Part shown: positions 42,584 through 51,419 of the stretch, piece by piece | How positions within the stretch are numbered: the stretch's first letter is position 1 | Layout of the letters: each line of letters begins with the position of its first letter | DNA from: an uncultured Eubacteriales bacterium | Lineage (GTDB): Bacteria; Bacillota; Clostridia; Christensenellales; CAG-314 | Length of the DNA: 64,000 nt | Assembly (NCBI GenBank): GCA_900546875.1 | Contig: URET01000002.1 | Location: forward strand, 1-64,000 | Reading direction: 5' to 3' | Notes under the pieces: generated by a model | Database searches by the model: none | Seen by the model: only the letters and a program-made list of their open reading frames with translations | Told to the model about the DNA's origin: nothing | Position numbers and translations under genes: made by a program

Positions 42584-43090
42584 GTGAAGTTTAAAGCGAA
42601 GGAGATAGCAAGTCTGATGAGGTATTATCATACATTGGAGCCGCTGTACGACGAATATGCCAAAATACTGATATTGGGATCATTCCCGTCGCCTAAGTCA
42701 AGAGAGGAAGGCTTTTATTATGCGAACAAGAGCAATCGGTTTTGGCGAATAATGTCAAGGGTGACCGGTGACGGTGCATTTACAGGCAGTGTGGAAGAGA
42801 AGAAGATGGCATGTCTGAGGCATGGCATAGCGTTATGGGACGTAGTGGAAAGCTGTGAGATTTCAGGGGCAAGTGATTCGTCAATAAAGGAAGTGAAGCT
42901 GAATGATTTCGGAAAGATATTTTCGGTGACGGGAAAGATCAAGGTTTTCACGACGGGGAAAACAGCTTATAAGCTGTATTCAGTTTCAGGAGAAAGCATG
43001 TATCTGCCCTCCACGTCCTCGGCGTATCCGGTAAGCGAAGATTTTCTTGCCGAAAAGTATGCCGCGATACTTCCTTACATAATCCCGTGA
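42584..43090 (+). CDS. DNA-deoxyinosine (hypoxanthine-DNA) glycosylase, UDG superfamily
   Basis: The 168-residue protein begins at GTG 42584, 18 bp after tetR. It has the uracil-DNA glycosylase fold with LILGSFPSPKSREEGFYY near residue 29 followed by NKSNRFWRI, which matches the family of hypoxanthine-DNA glycosylases, and the C-terminal segment LPSTSSAYP. Such enzymes excise deaminated adenine from DNA. A role with its neighbours is not evident. Confidence 0.87.
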   Translation: MKFKAKEIASLMRYYHTLEPLYDEYAKILILGSFPSPKSREEGFYYANKSNRFWRIMSRVTGDGAFTGSVEEKKMACLRHGIALWDVVESCEISGASDSSIKEVKLNDFGKIFSVTGKIKVFTTGKTAYKLYSVSGESMYLPSTSSAYPVSEDFLAEKYAAILPYIIP

Positions 43091-43149
43091 GGAGAAGATC
43101 AAGCAAAAAAACGTGCACAGGTTTCCGGTGCGGATGAATGGAGAACTAT

Positions 43150-43689
43150 ATGGAAAATATTATACTCGGATTGTTGTATTATAAAGGAAGGACGATATAC
43201 GAACTCAAGCTCAGATTCGAGAGCAGCTTGAGCATGATGTACAGCAGCAGTACGGGCAGTATCCAAAGTGCGCTGAAAAAGCTGCTGAGCGCTGAAGAAG
43301 TCGAACGCAGCGAGAGGTACGAAGGAGGCAGGCTTAAGAAGCTTTACACGATCACGCCCAAAGGACGGGAACGTTTTATTTCATGGGTAAATTCGCCTTT
43401 TGAATTCAGGCAGAACAAAAATCCCGAATTGGCAAAGCTTTATTTTGCGGGGCAGGCGGAGAGGAAAGGATTGGCTGAGCGGGTAGGCAAATACGCTGAG
43501 GTACTGAAGGCGGAGGCAGAGGCATTGGATAAAGTCGTGGCGGAGGGAGAAAGACTGAAGCAGGCGGGCGAAGCAGGCGAAGTATTTGTTTTTCAGCTTC
43601 TCACGGTAAAATACAATGCGGACATGCTGAGGTTTGAGGCGGAATGGTTCGGCAAGGCTGCAAAGCTCATGGAGCAGGGTACGGTTTAA
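43150..43689 (+). CDS. PadR family transcriptional regulator
   Basis: The protein of 179 residues has the PadR winged-helix (LGLLYYKGRTIYELKLRF, then SIQSALKKLLSAEEVERSE and the wing KKLYTITPKGRERF) and a Vir-like helical C-terminal domain. GGAG at 43140-43143 fits ATG 43150, though an in-frame ATG at 43138 is possible. It is convergent with the alpha/beta hydrolase gene, and no obvious target gene lies upstream. Confidence 0.9.
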   Translation: MENIILGLLYYKGRTIYELKLRFESSLSMMYSSSTGSIQSALKKLLSAEEVERSERYEGGRLKKLYTITPKGRERFISWVNSPFEFRQNKNPELAKLYFAGQAERKGLAERVGKYAEVLKAEAEALDKVVAEGERLKQAGEAGEVFVFQLLTVKYNADMLRFEAEWFGKAAKLMEQGTV

Positions 43690-43727
43690 AAAAAGCGGTC
43701 CCATTCGTTACAAGTAAAGAAAAGAGT

Positions 43728-44666
43728 TTATTCCGTTTTATGGTTTTTGCATACTTTTTCGGAAAACTCTTTGATAAGCATGGAATATTTTTCAGCGTCT
43801 ATGAGGTAAGAAAGGGCATGACCAGCATGTGGAAATATATAAAGCTCGGCTGTTTTGCCGGCTTTTTTCAGTTCGACGCTCATTTGGCAGGGAACAAAAA
43901 GGTCCTCACTGCCGTGTATGAGCATCACGGGCACCTTTATTTTGCTTATTTTGTCGGTGACATTCTCTGACGAAGGATCGAAGTCGCCGAATATGCGTGC
44001 CGAAAGCCTGACGAGGGGGTAAAAAATTCCGGGCGGAAATCCTATGTCGCGGCTGACTTTCCGAATTATCTTTTCGGGAGAAGAAAACGGACAGTCCGCA
44101 ATGATGCCTCTGACGTTTTCGGGCAAGTCATGAGCCCCCGCAAGGAGCACGGTCGAGGCTCCCATAGATACTCCGTAGAGAATAATGTCGCAACCGGGAA
44201 AACGAGAATTCGCGTAATCTATCCATGCAAGACAGTCGTATTGTTCCTTGACGCCGAAAGTTATGGTGTGACCGCTGCTTTTTCCGCAGGCACGCTGATC
44301 GGCAAGTATGAGATTGAAGCCCGCTTCGAGGATCGTTTTGCCGCCGCCGCAGAAATCCCTGATCGAAGTGGCTCTGTAACCGTGGAAGCAAAGCATTACG
44401 GGAGCTTTTTTATTCTGTTCGTAGCAGCGCGCAAAGAGGGTAAGCCCGTCGAAGGAGGCGATTTCGGCTTTTTCGAAAGTTCTGGCTGCCAGTTCTTCCG
44501 TGATTTGCCATACGTAATCTTCACGATAACGGTATTGTTCTCCTTTAGGTACGCGATGTATGTTGCCCTGTGACTTAAAAGGAGAGTAAAATACTCCGAT
44601 AAATATGAGCAGTTCTGCAAGAAAAAACAGAAGTATCAACAGAAAAATAACAATAAACCAGATCAT
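43728..44666 (-). CDS. Membrane-anchored alpha/beta hydrolase
   Basis: This 312-residue protein has an N-terminal membrane segment (about residues 1-25) and an alpha/beta hydrolase domain. Features are the FHGY oxyanion segment, the nucleophile elbow GVSMG, the Asp region HGSEDLFVP and the final His in FPHAGHA. Substrates of this group are mostly esters or peptides, and none can be assigned. GAGGAACGC supports ATG 44666 over an in-frame start at 44699. Confidence 0.87.
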   Translation of the reverse strand: MIWFIVIFLLILLFFLAELLIFIGVFYSPFKSQGNIHRVPKGEQYRYREDYVWQITEELAARTFEKAEIASFDGLTLFARCYEQNKKAPVMLCFHGYRATSIRDFCGGGKTILEAGFNLILADQRACGKSSGHTITFGVKEQYDCLAWIDYANSRFPGCDIILYGVSMGASTVLLAGAHDLPENVRGIIADCPFSSPEKIIRKVSRDIGFPPGIFYPLVRLSARIFGDFDPSSENVTDKISKIKVPVMLIHGSEDLFVPCQMSVELKKAGKTAELYIFPHAGHALSYLIDAEKYSMLIKEFSEKVCKNHKTE

Positions 44667-44699
44667 GCGTTCCTCACACAAAGTCCGGACTTCAGTCAT

Positions 44700-45069
44700 G
44701 CCGACGGCTGTAACGATCGCTTTGAAACTGACTTCTTTCCGCTTAAAGGCGGAAATACCGGCTTCAGAATGTTATTTGGCCGTGACAGACGGTACGGAGC
44801 ATATATATTTCAGATAATAAGTCGATTTTCATCATAAAGAAAGCTGATCTCCCGGTTCGGGCAAGCGTTTTAGGGTAGTGCGAAACGGAGATGATCGGCT
44901 ATAAGGAAGCTTTGCACTGTGCGGCGAACCCGATCCCGTAAATTGGCGTTTCGGACGGCGACAGATCAGAGCAAAGGTACGACTGATAATAGTATGCGTT
45001 TGAAAAAGGAAGTAAACCGAAAAATAGCAAACTCGATGCGACAAAAAAAGTAACTTTTGAAAAAGAAAA
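44700..45069. other. Spacer without a gene
   Basis: A short TTTCCGC/GCGGAAA hairpin occurs at 44736-44755. I see no open frame with a ribosome site and no RNA gene. Confidence 0.6.
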
Positions 45070-45107
45070 GAATAAAAAACTTCCGCGCCGTTTTCAGCGC
45101 GGAAGTT
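45070..45107 (-). terminator. Terminator of the 842-residue surface protein gene
   Basis: AACTTCCGCGC at 45078-45088 pairs perfectly with GCGCGGAAGTT at 45097-45107 across an 8-nt loop. On the minus strand the stem is followed by a T-run. Confidence 0.93.
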
Positions 45108-45118
45108 TGTTTATTTTA

Positions 45119-47647
45119 TCAGTTTTTCTTTTTATTGCCTGTAAGCTGTTGTTCTTCCTGAGCCTGAAGTTCCTGTGCTTTTTTGATCCTCTTACGGCGG
45201 ATAGTCACTACTATTGCTACGATCACTGCCGCGACAAGAAGGATAGTTGAGATGGCGACCATGATATTGAGCCAATTGATGGGATCTCCTTCATTGTCAT
45301 AATCATCATCTCCTTCGTCGGTGGGATCTTCGGGCCTTGTGACGGCTTTTTCGTTGGTAAGGTCAAGTCCTTCGACATTCTCGAACTTAGAAGGCATCGA
45401 GAATATATCGCCCTCGGGTTCGTAAGCTTCAAACGGAGGGATATAACTTTCGTCGTCGGGATCAGCCGTGGTAAGAGCTTTGAACTGATCCTCCGTCAAG
45501 GTTTCGTAATCGGCAATATCGAATACGACGATCCCGTTGGCTTTAACGGTGTTATCGTTGTCCGAATCGGTTTTTTCGCCGTTGTAAAGTTCGATATAAA
45601 CTGTCTTAGTGACTTCGCCGACAGCGATATAAAAGTTATACTGAACGAATCCGTTGCCGTAGTCGAGTTCGGTGACGGGCGTGAAAATCTGGCCGTCGGG
45701 AGAAACTCCGTGGTTGCTCATATTGAGATCGCCGGTGATATAGACATAGGCTTTACCGCCGTCGATTTCTTTAGCAAGGACGCTGATACGGTAATACGTA
45801 TTGGCGGACAAGGATATCTTGCCGGAACGCATACCGAAGGCGGTTCCGCCTTCCTTGATATTCCTGATGTAAAGCTGACTGATGATATCTTTGCTTCCCG
45901 GGAACAGGAAATCGGTCTCATCATTGAGTCCGAGGTCGGCGTTATTGGCATTGAAACGGGATACGATACCGAATTGCACATCGTTGTTGAAAGTTCCGGC
46001 TTCTCCGTCATAAACCGTATACTGCTCGGCAGCCGTCCAGTCGGAGACGGGGTAGGGGTAGGAAGATGAGGAGATATTTGTCGGTAAGGTTTCAAAAGAA
46101 CCGTTAGTCAGGGTATTTGTAGTTGAAGGAGTAAACGTAGAGGAACTGAGATCCGTCTTTTTAGTATAGGAATCGGTGGAAGCCGACGAATAGGTAGAGA
46201 GGGATATCTTAGTGAGCTCTATATCCGTTATATACATTGTCCCCGTAACAGGTTCGGTGATATTCTCGCCATTTATCATGTTACCGAACCATATTTCGAG
46301 CTGCAGCGTGAAATCTTTGACATTGGAGGGTTTCACGTAGAAGGTATACTGAACCCAGCCGTTGAGGTTATCGTCGGCGATCTCGGTAGTAGTGCGGACT
46401 TTTGAGAAATAGGTCGTATAGGAAGTGTTGTATTTTTCTCCGTCCACATAGAGGTAGATATTGGCTCCCTGATCGATGCGCACGTCTTTAGTGCGGACAT
46501 AGAAAGAGAGTTTATAGTGGTCGTTCACTGAAGGTGCGGCTACCGTAAAGGGATTGATGAGCTTGCCGCCCACGGATTTGACCGAACCGTCGTTGACGAG
46601 TTTATAAACGTTGGGTTCATCAAGGTTGTCCACTGCAAACGGGAAGAGAGCGGGATCTCCGTTTTCATCGACGTTTTCGTCGATATAATTCTGCCCGGTT
46701 ATAATGCTGAATACGCTGTCGGGATTCATGGACACGATATTCTCGTTATCTTCCTCGGCCATAAAGCTTACGGTTTTGATATTTGTGAGGGTTTCGTCGT
46801 TTTTCATTTTAAGGTATTCGCCCTTGCTCACATTGCTCATAACAATGTCGTCAATGAAAACGATACCCGAAGCGTTATCGAAATCGGCGTCGGTATCACG
46901 GCCGAGGCCCACTTCCACATAAAGAGCGGTGCTTGAGGAACTGCTTCCTTCGATATAAAAGGAGTATTCCGTCCATTCTCCGTTTGTGACCACATCCGTG
47001 AAAGAAAGCTCGGGAGTAGTGGAGCTGCTGCTCTTTTTAAGCCAGATATAGACGTTTGACTGATCGACGTCGATTGTTTTTACCCAAATGGTTACCTTAT
47101 TGTAGCTTTTGGAAGCAGCGGAGAAGGAGGTATAATTTTTCAAATTGGAATACGTATCGTCTATATTATAAAGCATATAGACATTGTGTTTATTTTCATC
47201 GTCGTTTTTTACGGAATTTTCAGGTTCGCCCGGGTTTTCGACATCGGCGCCCAAAGCAGAGAGCTGATCGGAGACAGTGCTCCAGGTATCTTCCGAAACC
47301 GGAACAACGCCCGCAATGGTTTTTGTATTGCTTTCACGGGTAAGTGTCCAGTTAGCCGCAACGAAAGGATAACCTATTTTATTCTCCGAACTGGGCGTGA
47401 CATAATCGAAACCGCCGTTTCTGATGGTTGCGGAGCTGGTTGGGATTGTTTCGGCAACATTTGACTTTTCCGATAATTCGGGTTCGGTATAATTGGCATA
47501 GATAATCGTAGCCGTAAGCACGAGGGCTGCGATAAGCACCAAAACCACCATGAAAATAATCTTTTGCGCCAAAAGCGGGGATCTCTCTTCCGCTTGCTGC
47601 ACGGCGGAAGCTCCGCCCACAGCGTAAGTCTTTTTCTGTTTGCTCAT
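45119..47647 (-). CDS. Large surface protein with membrane anchors at both ends and carbohydrate-binding-like repeats
   Basis: This 842-residue protein has a cytoplasmic N-terminus, a membrane helix (about residues 28-52), a large Asp/Thr/Ser-rich extracellular part and a second helix near residues 794-816 followed by basic residues. At least two, probably three, related modules occur in the outer part, each opening with NGGFDYVT- or NGSFETLP-like strands and a YPFVAANW- or YPYPVSDW-like stretch. The layout recalls galactose-binding or CBM-like jelly rolls. Its role is unknown; polysaccharide binding or adhesion is inferred. AGGTGG precedes ATG 47647. It has its own terminator. Confidence 0.8.
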   Translation of the reverse strand: MSKQKKTYAVGGASAVQQAEERSPLLAQKIIFMVVLVLIAALVLTATIIYANYTEPELSEKSNVAETIPTSSATIRNGGFDYVTPSSENKIGYPFVAANWTLTRESNTKTIAGVVPVSEDTWSTVSDQLSALGADVENPGEPENSVKNDDENKHNVYMLYNIDDTYSNLKNYTSFSAASKSYNKVTIWVKTIDVDQSNVYIWLKKSSSSTTPELSFTDVVTNGEWTEYSFYIEGSSSSSTALYVEVGLGRDTDADFDNASGIVFIDDIVMSNVSKGEYLKMKNDETLTNIKTVSFMAEEDNENIVSMNPDSVFSIITGQNYIDENVDENGDPALFPFAVDNLDEPNVYKLVNDGSVKSVGGKLINPFTVAAPSVNDHYKLSFYVRTKDVRIDQGANIYLYVDGEKYNTSYTTYFSKVRTTTEIADDNLNGWVQYTFYVKPSNVKDFTLQLEIWFGNMINGENITEPVTGTMYITDIELTKISLSTYSSASTDSYTKKTDLSSSTFTPSTTNTLTNGSFETLPTNISSSSYPYPVSDWTAAEQYTVYDGEAGTFNNDVQFGIVSRFNANNADLGLNDETDFLFPGSKDIISQLYIRNIKEGGTAFGMRSGKISLSANTYYRISVLAKEIDGGKAYVYITGDLNMSNHGVSPDGQIFTPVTELDYGNGFVQYNFYIAVGEVTKTVYIELYNGEKTDSDNDNTVKANGIVVFDIADYETLTEDQFKALTTADPDDESYIPPFEAYEPEGDIFSMPSKFENVEGLDLTNEKAVTRPEDPTDEGDDDYDNEGDPINWLNIMVAISTILLVAAVIVAIVVTIRRKRIKKAQELQAQEEQQLTGNKKKN

Positions 47648-47890
47648 TTTTACCACCTATGTGTATTTATTAGTGCCTTTATGATCCGCCTGATCCGACG
47701 CACGTCGGGTGACAGATCAATCTGCGGCACACGGCGTCATACAAGTGTCAGATATCAAGAGCGTATTCTCATACTTATCTATTCTAATACAAAACGAATA
47801 AAAAATCAAATACATTTCGGTGCCTTATGATAAAAAAAACATTATTAAGCAAACTAAAATTGCAAAAGTGCTTTCAAAGGGGTGCAGACA

Positions 47891-48250
47891 GTGGATAAAA
47901 GAACTTTATTATTTATCACGGCAGGCTTGTCGGTGGGTATTATCAACGGTCTTTTGGGAGGCGGAGGCGGCGTGGTTGCTTTTCTGGTCCTGACGGCATT
48001 ATGCAAACTTGAAGTAAAAGAGGCTCACGCAACCTCGATTTTGATTATTCTGCCTGTTTCGCTTATATCTGCAGCCATATACCTCCTGAACGGAAAAGTC
48101 GATTGGAGCATAACTGCTCTTGCGTCTTTAGGCGTTGTCGCAGGGGGAGCGACGGGAGCTTTTCTGATCACTAAATTGACGCCTTTGGCAATAGATATCA
48201 TTTATGCCGTTATCCTTACTCTTTCCGCATTCAGGATGCTGACCTCATGA
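47891..48250 (+). CDS. TauE/SafE (TSUP) family half-size membrane protein
   Basis: The 119-residue protein has about four membrane helices and the TSUP signature GIINGLLGGGGG near the N-terminus. TSUP proteins move organic or inorganic sulfur anions such as sulfite or sulfoacetate. Normal members have about 250 residues, with two such halves. Here only one half is encoded and no second half lies nearby. It may work as a homodimer or be a remnant. AAAGGGG supports GTG 47891. Confidence 0.75.
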   Translation: MDKRTLLFITAGLSVGIINGLLGGGGGVVAFLVLTALCKLEVKEAHATSILIILPVSLISAAIYLLNGKVDWSITALASLGVVAGGATGAFLITKLTPLAIDIIYAVILTLSAFRMLTS

Positions 48251-48283
48251 ATGATTTGTAGATAAATTTTTTCGTACATAAAC

Positions 48284-48351
48284 TTTTCCGCAGCACGAAT
48301 GATCTTTACATAAAAATTTCTGTTTATTTATTTTCCGCAGCACGAATGATC
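48284..48351. repeat. Short direct repeats, 21 bp
   Basis: TTTTCCGCAGCACGAATGATC occurs at 48284-48304 and again at 48331-48351, spaced 47 bp. A degenerate sequence of the same kind follows to about 48374. The whole 48251-48575 spacer has no gene. Confidence 0.85.
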
Positions 48352-48575
48352 CGCAGATAAGTTTTTCCGCTGCATGGTTTTTGCGGCGGGGTAACGTGCG
48401 GACGGCTGAGAAGTTTTGCAGGGACAGGATCTTACTGATGCATTTTTTGATATTTTCCGTCCGGTATACGATATCGGGACAAGTTCCGTTCGGAAGATTC
48501 GGAATATACGGCGGTTTAGAAAAACCGGAGGGACGAAAACATTTGCATAAACGAAAACCGTTTTACGCCGGGCAA

Positions 48576-48604
48576 TTGACAAAATTTGGTTTTGGTATTA
48601 TAAT
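48576..48604 (+). promoter_or_regulatory. Consensus sigma-A promoter of dgt
   Basis: TTGACA at 48576-48581 and TATAAT at 48599-48604 are both consensus, 17 bp apart. The start would lie near 48611, about 27 nt before the dgt ATG. Confidence 0.92.
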
Positions 48605-48637
48605 CATAATCGATCAGGAATTTACAGGCGGAGAGAT

Positions 48638-49630
48638 ATGAAAGAAACAAAATTAGCGGCGGAGGAAATGTTTTTCAGTCCTTTGGCGGTAAAATCCCGC
48701 GACACAAAAGGAAGGAAGAGATATGAAGAGGAGTGTCCGTTCAGGACGGAGTTTCAGCGCGACAGAGATCGTATAATACACTGCAAAGCGTTCAGAAGGC
48801 TGAAAAACAAAACGCAGGTATTCATTGCGCCTTTCGGAGATCATTTCCGGACTCGTATGACGCATACTCTCGAGGTCACGCAGATAGCGCGCAGTATTGC
48901 CGGCGCTCTTAATCTCAATGAGGACCTTGCCGAAGCGATTGCCTTAGGACACGACCTCGGACATACGCCCTTCGGACACATCGGCGAGAAAACGCTTAAT
49001 CGTATTTCCGAGGAAGGTTTCAGGCACAATGAACAATCGGTGCGGATAGTTGAGGTCATCGAGAAAAACGGAGAAGGACTCAATCTCACGTACGAAGTTC
49101 TTGACGGCATACTCAATCACGGATTATCCGCTCATCCTTCCACGGCGGAAGGCAGAGCGGTATTGCTTGCGGACAAAATAGCGTATATAAACCATGATCT
49201 TGACGACGCTCTGAGGGCAGGACTGATAACCGAGGATATGGTACCGCAGAGCGCTGCAAGTATACTCGGGAAAACCACGTCTGCAAGAATAAACAATATG
49301 ATCCGAGCCATTGTGGAAGAATCAGACAGAGCGGGCGAGGTGAAAATGAGTGCTGAAGTGGAACAAGCCATGCTGGAAATGAGAGCTTTTTTGTTTTCTT
49401 CTGTCTATACCGAAAATGCCGGCAACCGCGACAGCGATAAAGCCGATCTGCTTGTGGAATTTCTGTACAACAATTTCCTTAAACACCCCGAAACGCTGCC
49501 GGAAGAATATAAAACGCTTTTGGACAGATTTTCCGTATCGAGGGTGGTATGCGACTATATTGCGGGCATGTCGGATACATATGCCATTGACCTTTTCAAG
49601 AAGCTAACGCTTCCCAGAACACTTGTATAA
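48638..49630 (+). CDS. dgt: Deoxyguanosinetriphosphate triphosphohydrolase-like protein
   Basis: This 330-residue HD-domain enzyme has H76, the HD pair H105-D106 in GHDLGHTPFGH and a later Asp (in the YINHDLDDAL segment), the four metal ligands of the family. It cleaves dGTP or other dNTPs to deoxynucleoside and triphosphate. It is monocistronic here, whereas in many Clostridia it precedes dnaG and rpoD. GGCGGAGAGAT precedes the ATG. The last codons are repeated in the spacer behind the gene. Confidence 0.93.
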   Translation: MKETKLAAEEMFFSPLAVKSRDTKGRKRYEEECPFRTEFQRDRDRIIHCKAFRRLKNKTQVFIAPFGDHFRTRMTHTLEVTQIARSIAGALNLNEDLAEAIALGHDLGHTPFGHIGEKTLNRISEEGFRHNEQSVRIVEVIEKNGEGLNLTYEVLDGILNHGLSAHPSTAEGRAVLLADKIAYINHDLDDALRAGLITEDMVPQSAASILGKTTSARINNMIRAIVEESDRAGEVKMSAEVEQAMLEMRAFLFSSVYTENAGNRDSDKADLLVEFLYNNFLKHPETLPEEYKTLLDRFSVSRVVCDYIAGMSDTYAIDLFKKLTLPRTLV

Positions 49631-49669
49631 ATATAGGTTTAAGAAGCTAACGCTTCCCAAACACTTGTA
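49598..49669. repeat. Duplication of the dgt 3' end
   Basis: AAGAAGCTAACGCTTCCCA followed by GAACACTTGTA at 49598-49627 is repeated at 49641-49669 as AAGAAGCTAACGCTTCCCAA and ACACTTGTA, with one base missing. The first copy covers the last codons of dgt, the second starts 11 bp after its stop. Confidence 0.9.
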
Positions 49670-49769
49670 AAAAAATATCGTTTATTTCGGTTATTGTTTT
49701 ATAAAGGCGTCGGACGTGCGGCGGTACGGGCGCAAAAAGACGCGTTTTTTATCCGGTAAATAAAACGCA

Positions 49770-49832
49770 GGATATTATCGACATCCGGTGCAGGTATATT
49801 GCGGGGATATTATCGACATCTGGTGCAGATAT
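49770..49832. repeat. Tandem repeats of 35-bp period
   Basis: GGATATTATCGACATCCGGT then GCAGGTAT at 49770-49797 is repeated at 49805-49832 with two substitutions. A second short tandem repeat (TTTATATTCAATA) follows near 49848. The remainder of the 49670-50332 spacer contains no gene I accept. Two open frames there (49887-50138 and 50165-50374) have no ribosome site. Confidence 0.85.
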
Positions 49833-50332
49833 GTGTCGGGAACATTATTTATATTCAATATTTATATTCAATGAGAAATATTACGGATGATTACAGACAT
49901 TGCGAACAATAAACGCTTTGTTTGTTTTTTTAATTTATTGTTTTTTCCGAAAGTTTATTTTTTATATTTTTTACAGAACAATTTTTTCTGCAAGCACGGC
50001 GGTATATTTATTCCGGAATTAATACCGGTCGGGTGTGCCGAATCCCGATTTTGTCCGGAGAGGATTAATGAACTGCTGAATGTCGGAGAAAAGACAGGCG
50101 TAAAAATAGTTTGTCAGATTTCAATATCTGAGAGGTAAAACAAATAAAAATTCGGTTTTTTTGTTTGCCGGTTTTCGGAGATGCGCAGATACGGGTTGCA
50201 AAAGTCACGTTGCAGGCATCTGACTGTTGCCGGCGGTTGGTGATGAAGGGAAAATCATTTGAAGTTGCCGAAACGAATTATCATGCGCAGGAGGTATATT
50301 TTCAGGAAAGCATGCGGTGTGTCCGGGTTACG

Positions 50333-51028
50333 TTACTCGAAGTCTTCGCGGGAAAGGTGGTTTCTGAGCTTTGACAGAGCTTTTGTTTCGATACGGCTCA
50401 CATAGCTTCTTGAGATGCCGAGTTTTTCTGCAGTTTGCTGTTGAGTAAGGACGGGGCAGCCACCCAGACCGAATCTGCAGCGGATGATGGTGTATTCTCT
50501 TTCGCTCAGAGTGTCGGTGAGGATTTCGTCTATTTTTTCTGCGAGCACGTTTTTGTCTACCTGACCGAAAACGCTTTCTTCTTTTACCGAAAGCAGATCT
50601 ATAAGGGAGAACTCGTTGCCGTCAGAGTCTACTCCCAGAGGTTCGCTCAGGTAAAGGGTATTTTTGTATCTTTTATTGCTGCGCAGTGTCATAAGTATTT
50701 CATTTTCTATGCACCGCGCAAGGAAGGTGGAAAGCGTTGTGCTTTTGCTTTGGCTGTAACTTCTGACGCCTTTTATAAGACCGATCGAACCTATAGATAT
50801 GAGGTCGTCGGTATCGCCTCCGGCAGCGTATTTTTTTGCAATATGCGCAACCAGTCTCATGTTGTGACGGATAAGTTTTTCAAAAGCTTTTTCGTCTCCG
50901 GTCTGCATTTTTTCAAGGCAGTCGCTTTCTTCTTCCTTGCTGAGTGGTTTCGGGTAGGCGTTTTTGCTTCCCAGCCTACCGGTGAAGAAAAAAATAGTGC
51001 TAAGTAATTCTAAAAGTCCGGCAAACAT
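50333..51028 (-). CDS. sigK: RNA polymerase sporulation sigma factor, sigma-K
   Basis: The 231-residue protein has an N-terminal hydrophobic pro-sequence (about 1-20, MFAGLLELLSTIFFF), region 2 with DDLISIGSIGLIKGVRS and region 4 with QQTAEKLGISRSYVSRIE. The pro-sequence and the PLSKEEE start of the mature protein mark sigma-K. Sigma-K directs late mother-cell transcription for coat and cortex. The gene is uninterrupted, so no skin element divides it. AAGGAGCAGAAA precedes the ATG at 51028. The processing protease SpoIVFB is not in the window. Confidence 0.95.
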   Translation of the reverse strand: MFAGLLELLSTIFFFTGRLGSKNAYPKPLSKEEESDCLEKMQTGDEKAFEKLIRHNMRLVAHIAKKYAAGGDTDDLISIGSIGLIKGVRSYSQSKSTTLSTFLARCIENEILMTLRSNKRYKNTLYLSEPLGVDSDGNEFSLIDLLSVKEESVFGQVDKNVLAEKIDEILTDTLSEREYTIIRCRFGLGGCPVLTQQQTAEKLGISRSYVSRIETKALSKLRNHLSREDFE

Positions 51029-51200
51029 TTTCTGCTCCTTCGGTTTTTTATATTTTATTGCCGCAGCGGACGAAATATGATTTTACCCGAACCCGGTGTT
51101 TGCAAAAAAGCGCGGGAAAGGGCAAAAAAAGAAATATGCACATCCGTGCAGTCGGGATCGAGGAAAGTTTCAGGCGGGGCGGGGGTATAAAAAACAGGCA

Positions 51201-51287
51201 ATGGACGAAAGATTAACAGAGTATCTAAAAGCGCAAAAAGTTATTAGAACAAGCGTTTTAAAAAACGGACAAAAATTAGCTCAATAG
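51201..51287 (+). CDS. Possible 28-residue small protein
   Basis: A short frame starts ATG at 51201 and reads MDERLTEYLKAQKVIRTSVL through to a stop at 51287. A G-rich stretch lies about 15 bases upstream, which is far for a ribosome site. I cannot name a family. It may be chance. The rest of 51029-51305 shows no gene. Confidence 0.25.
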   Translation: MDERLTEYLKAQKVIRTSVLKNGQKLAQ

Positions 51288-51305
51288 TATCAAAATTACC
51301 AAAAT

Positions 51306-51388
51306 GGGAGTGAACTCCCTAAAAATTTAAAAAAAGTGGTTTAACTTCCCTAAAAATGGTTGACAAGAAAAAAATAGTGGTGTATGAT
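51306..51388 (+). promoter_or_regulatory. mraZ promoter with MraZ-box-like repeats
   Basis: TTGACA at 51360-51365 and TATGAT at 51383-51388 are 17 bp apart, giving a start near 51395. Upstream lie AAAGTGG (51333-51339) and AATAGTGG (51373-51380), which resemble MraZ boxes, the direct repeat AACTCCCTAAAAAT (51313-51326) and AACTTCCCTAAAAAT (51343-51357), and a GGGAG/CTCCC stem at 51306-51319. MraZ is known to repress its own division cluster. Confidence 0.7.
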
Positions 51389-51419
51389 AGACATACCAAA
51401 AAAAACGGAAGTGCCCATC

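Noticed and set aside
49887..50374. Two open frames in the spacer before sigK
   Set aside because: Neither has a ribosome site, and the products have no recognisable pattern. The spacer is rich in T and in repeats.
50333..51028. Possible skin-like element interrupting sigK
   Set aside because: The sigma-K reading frame is continuous from pro-sequence to region 4, so no interruption exists.
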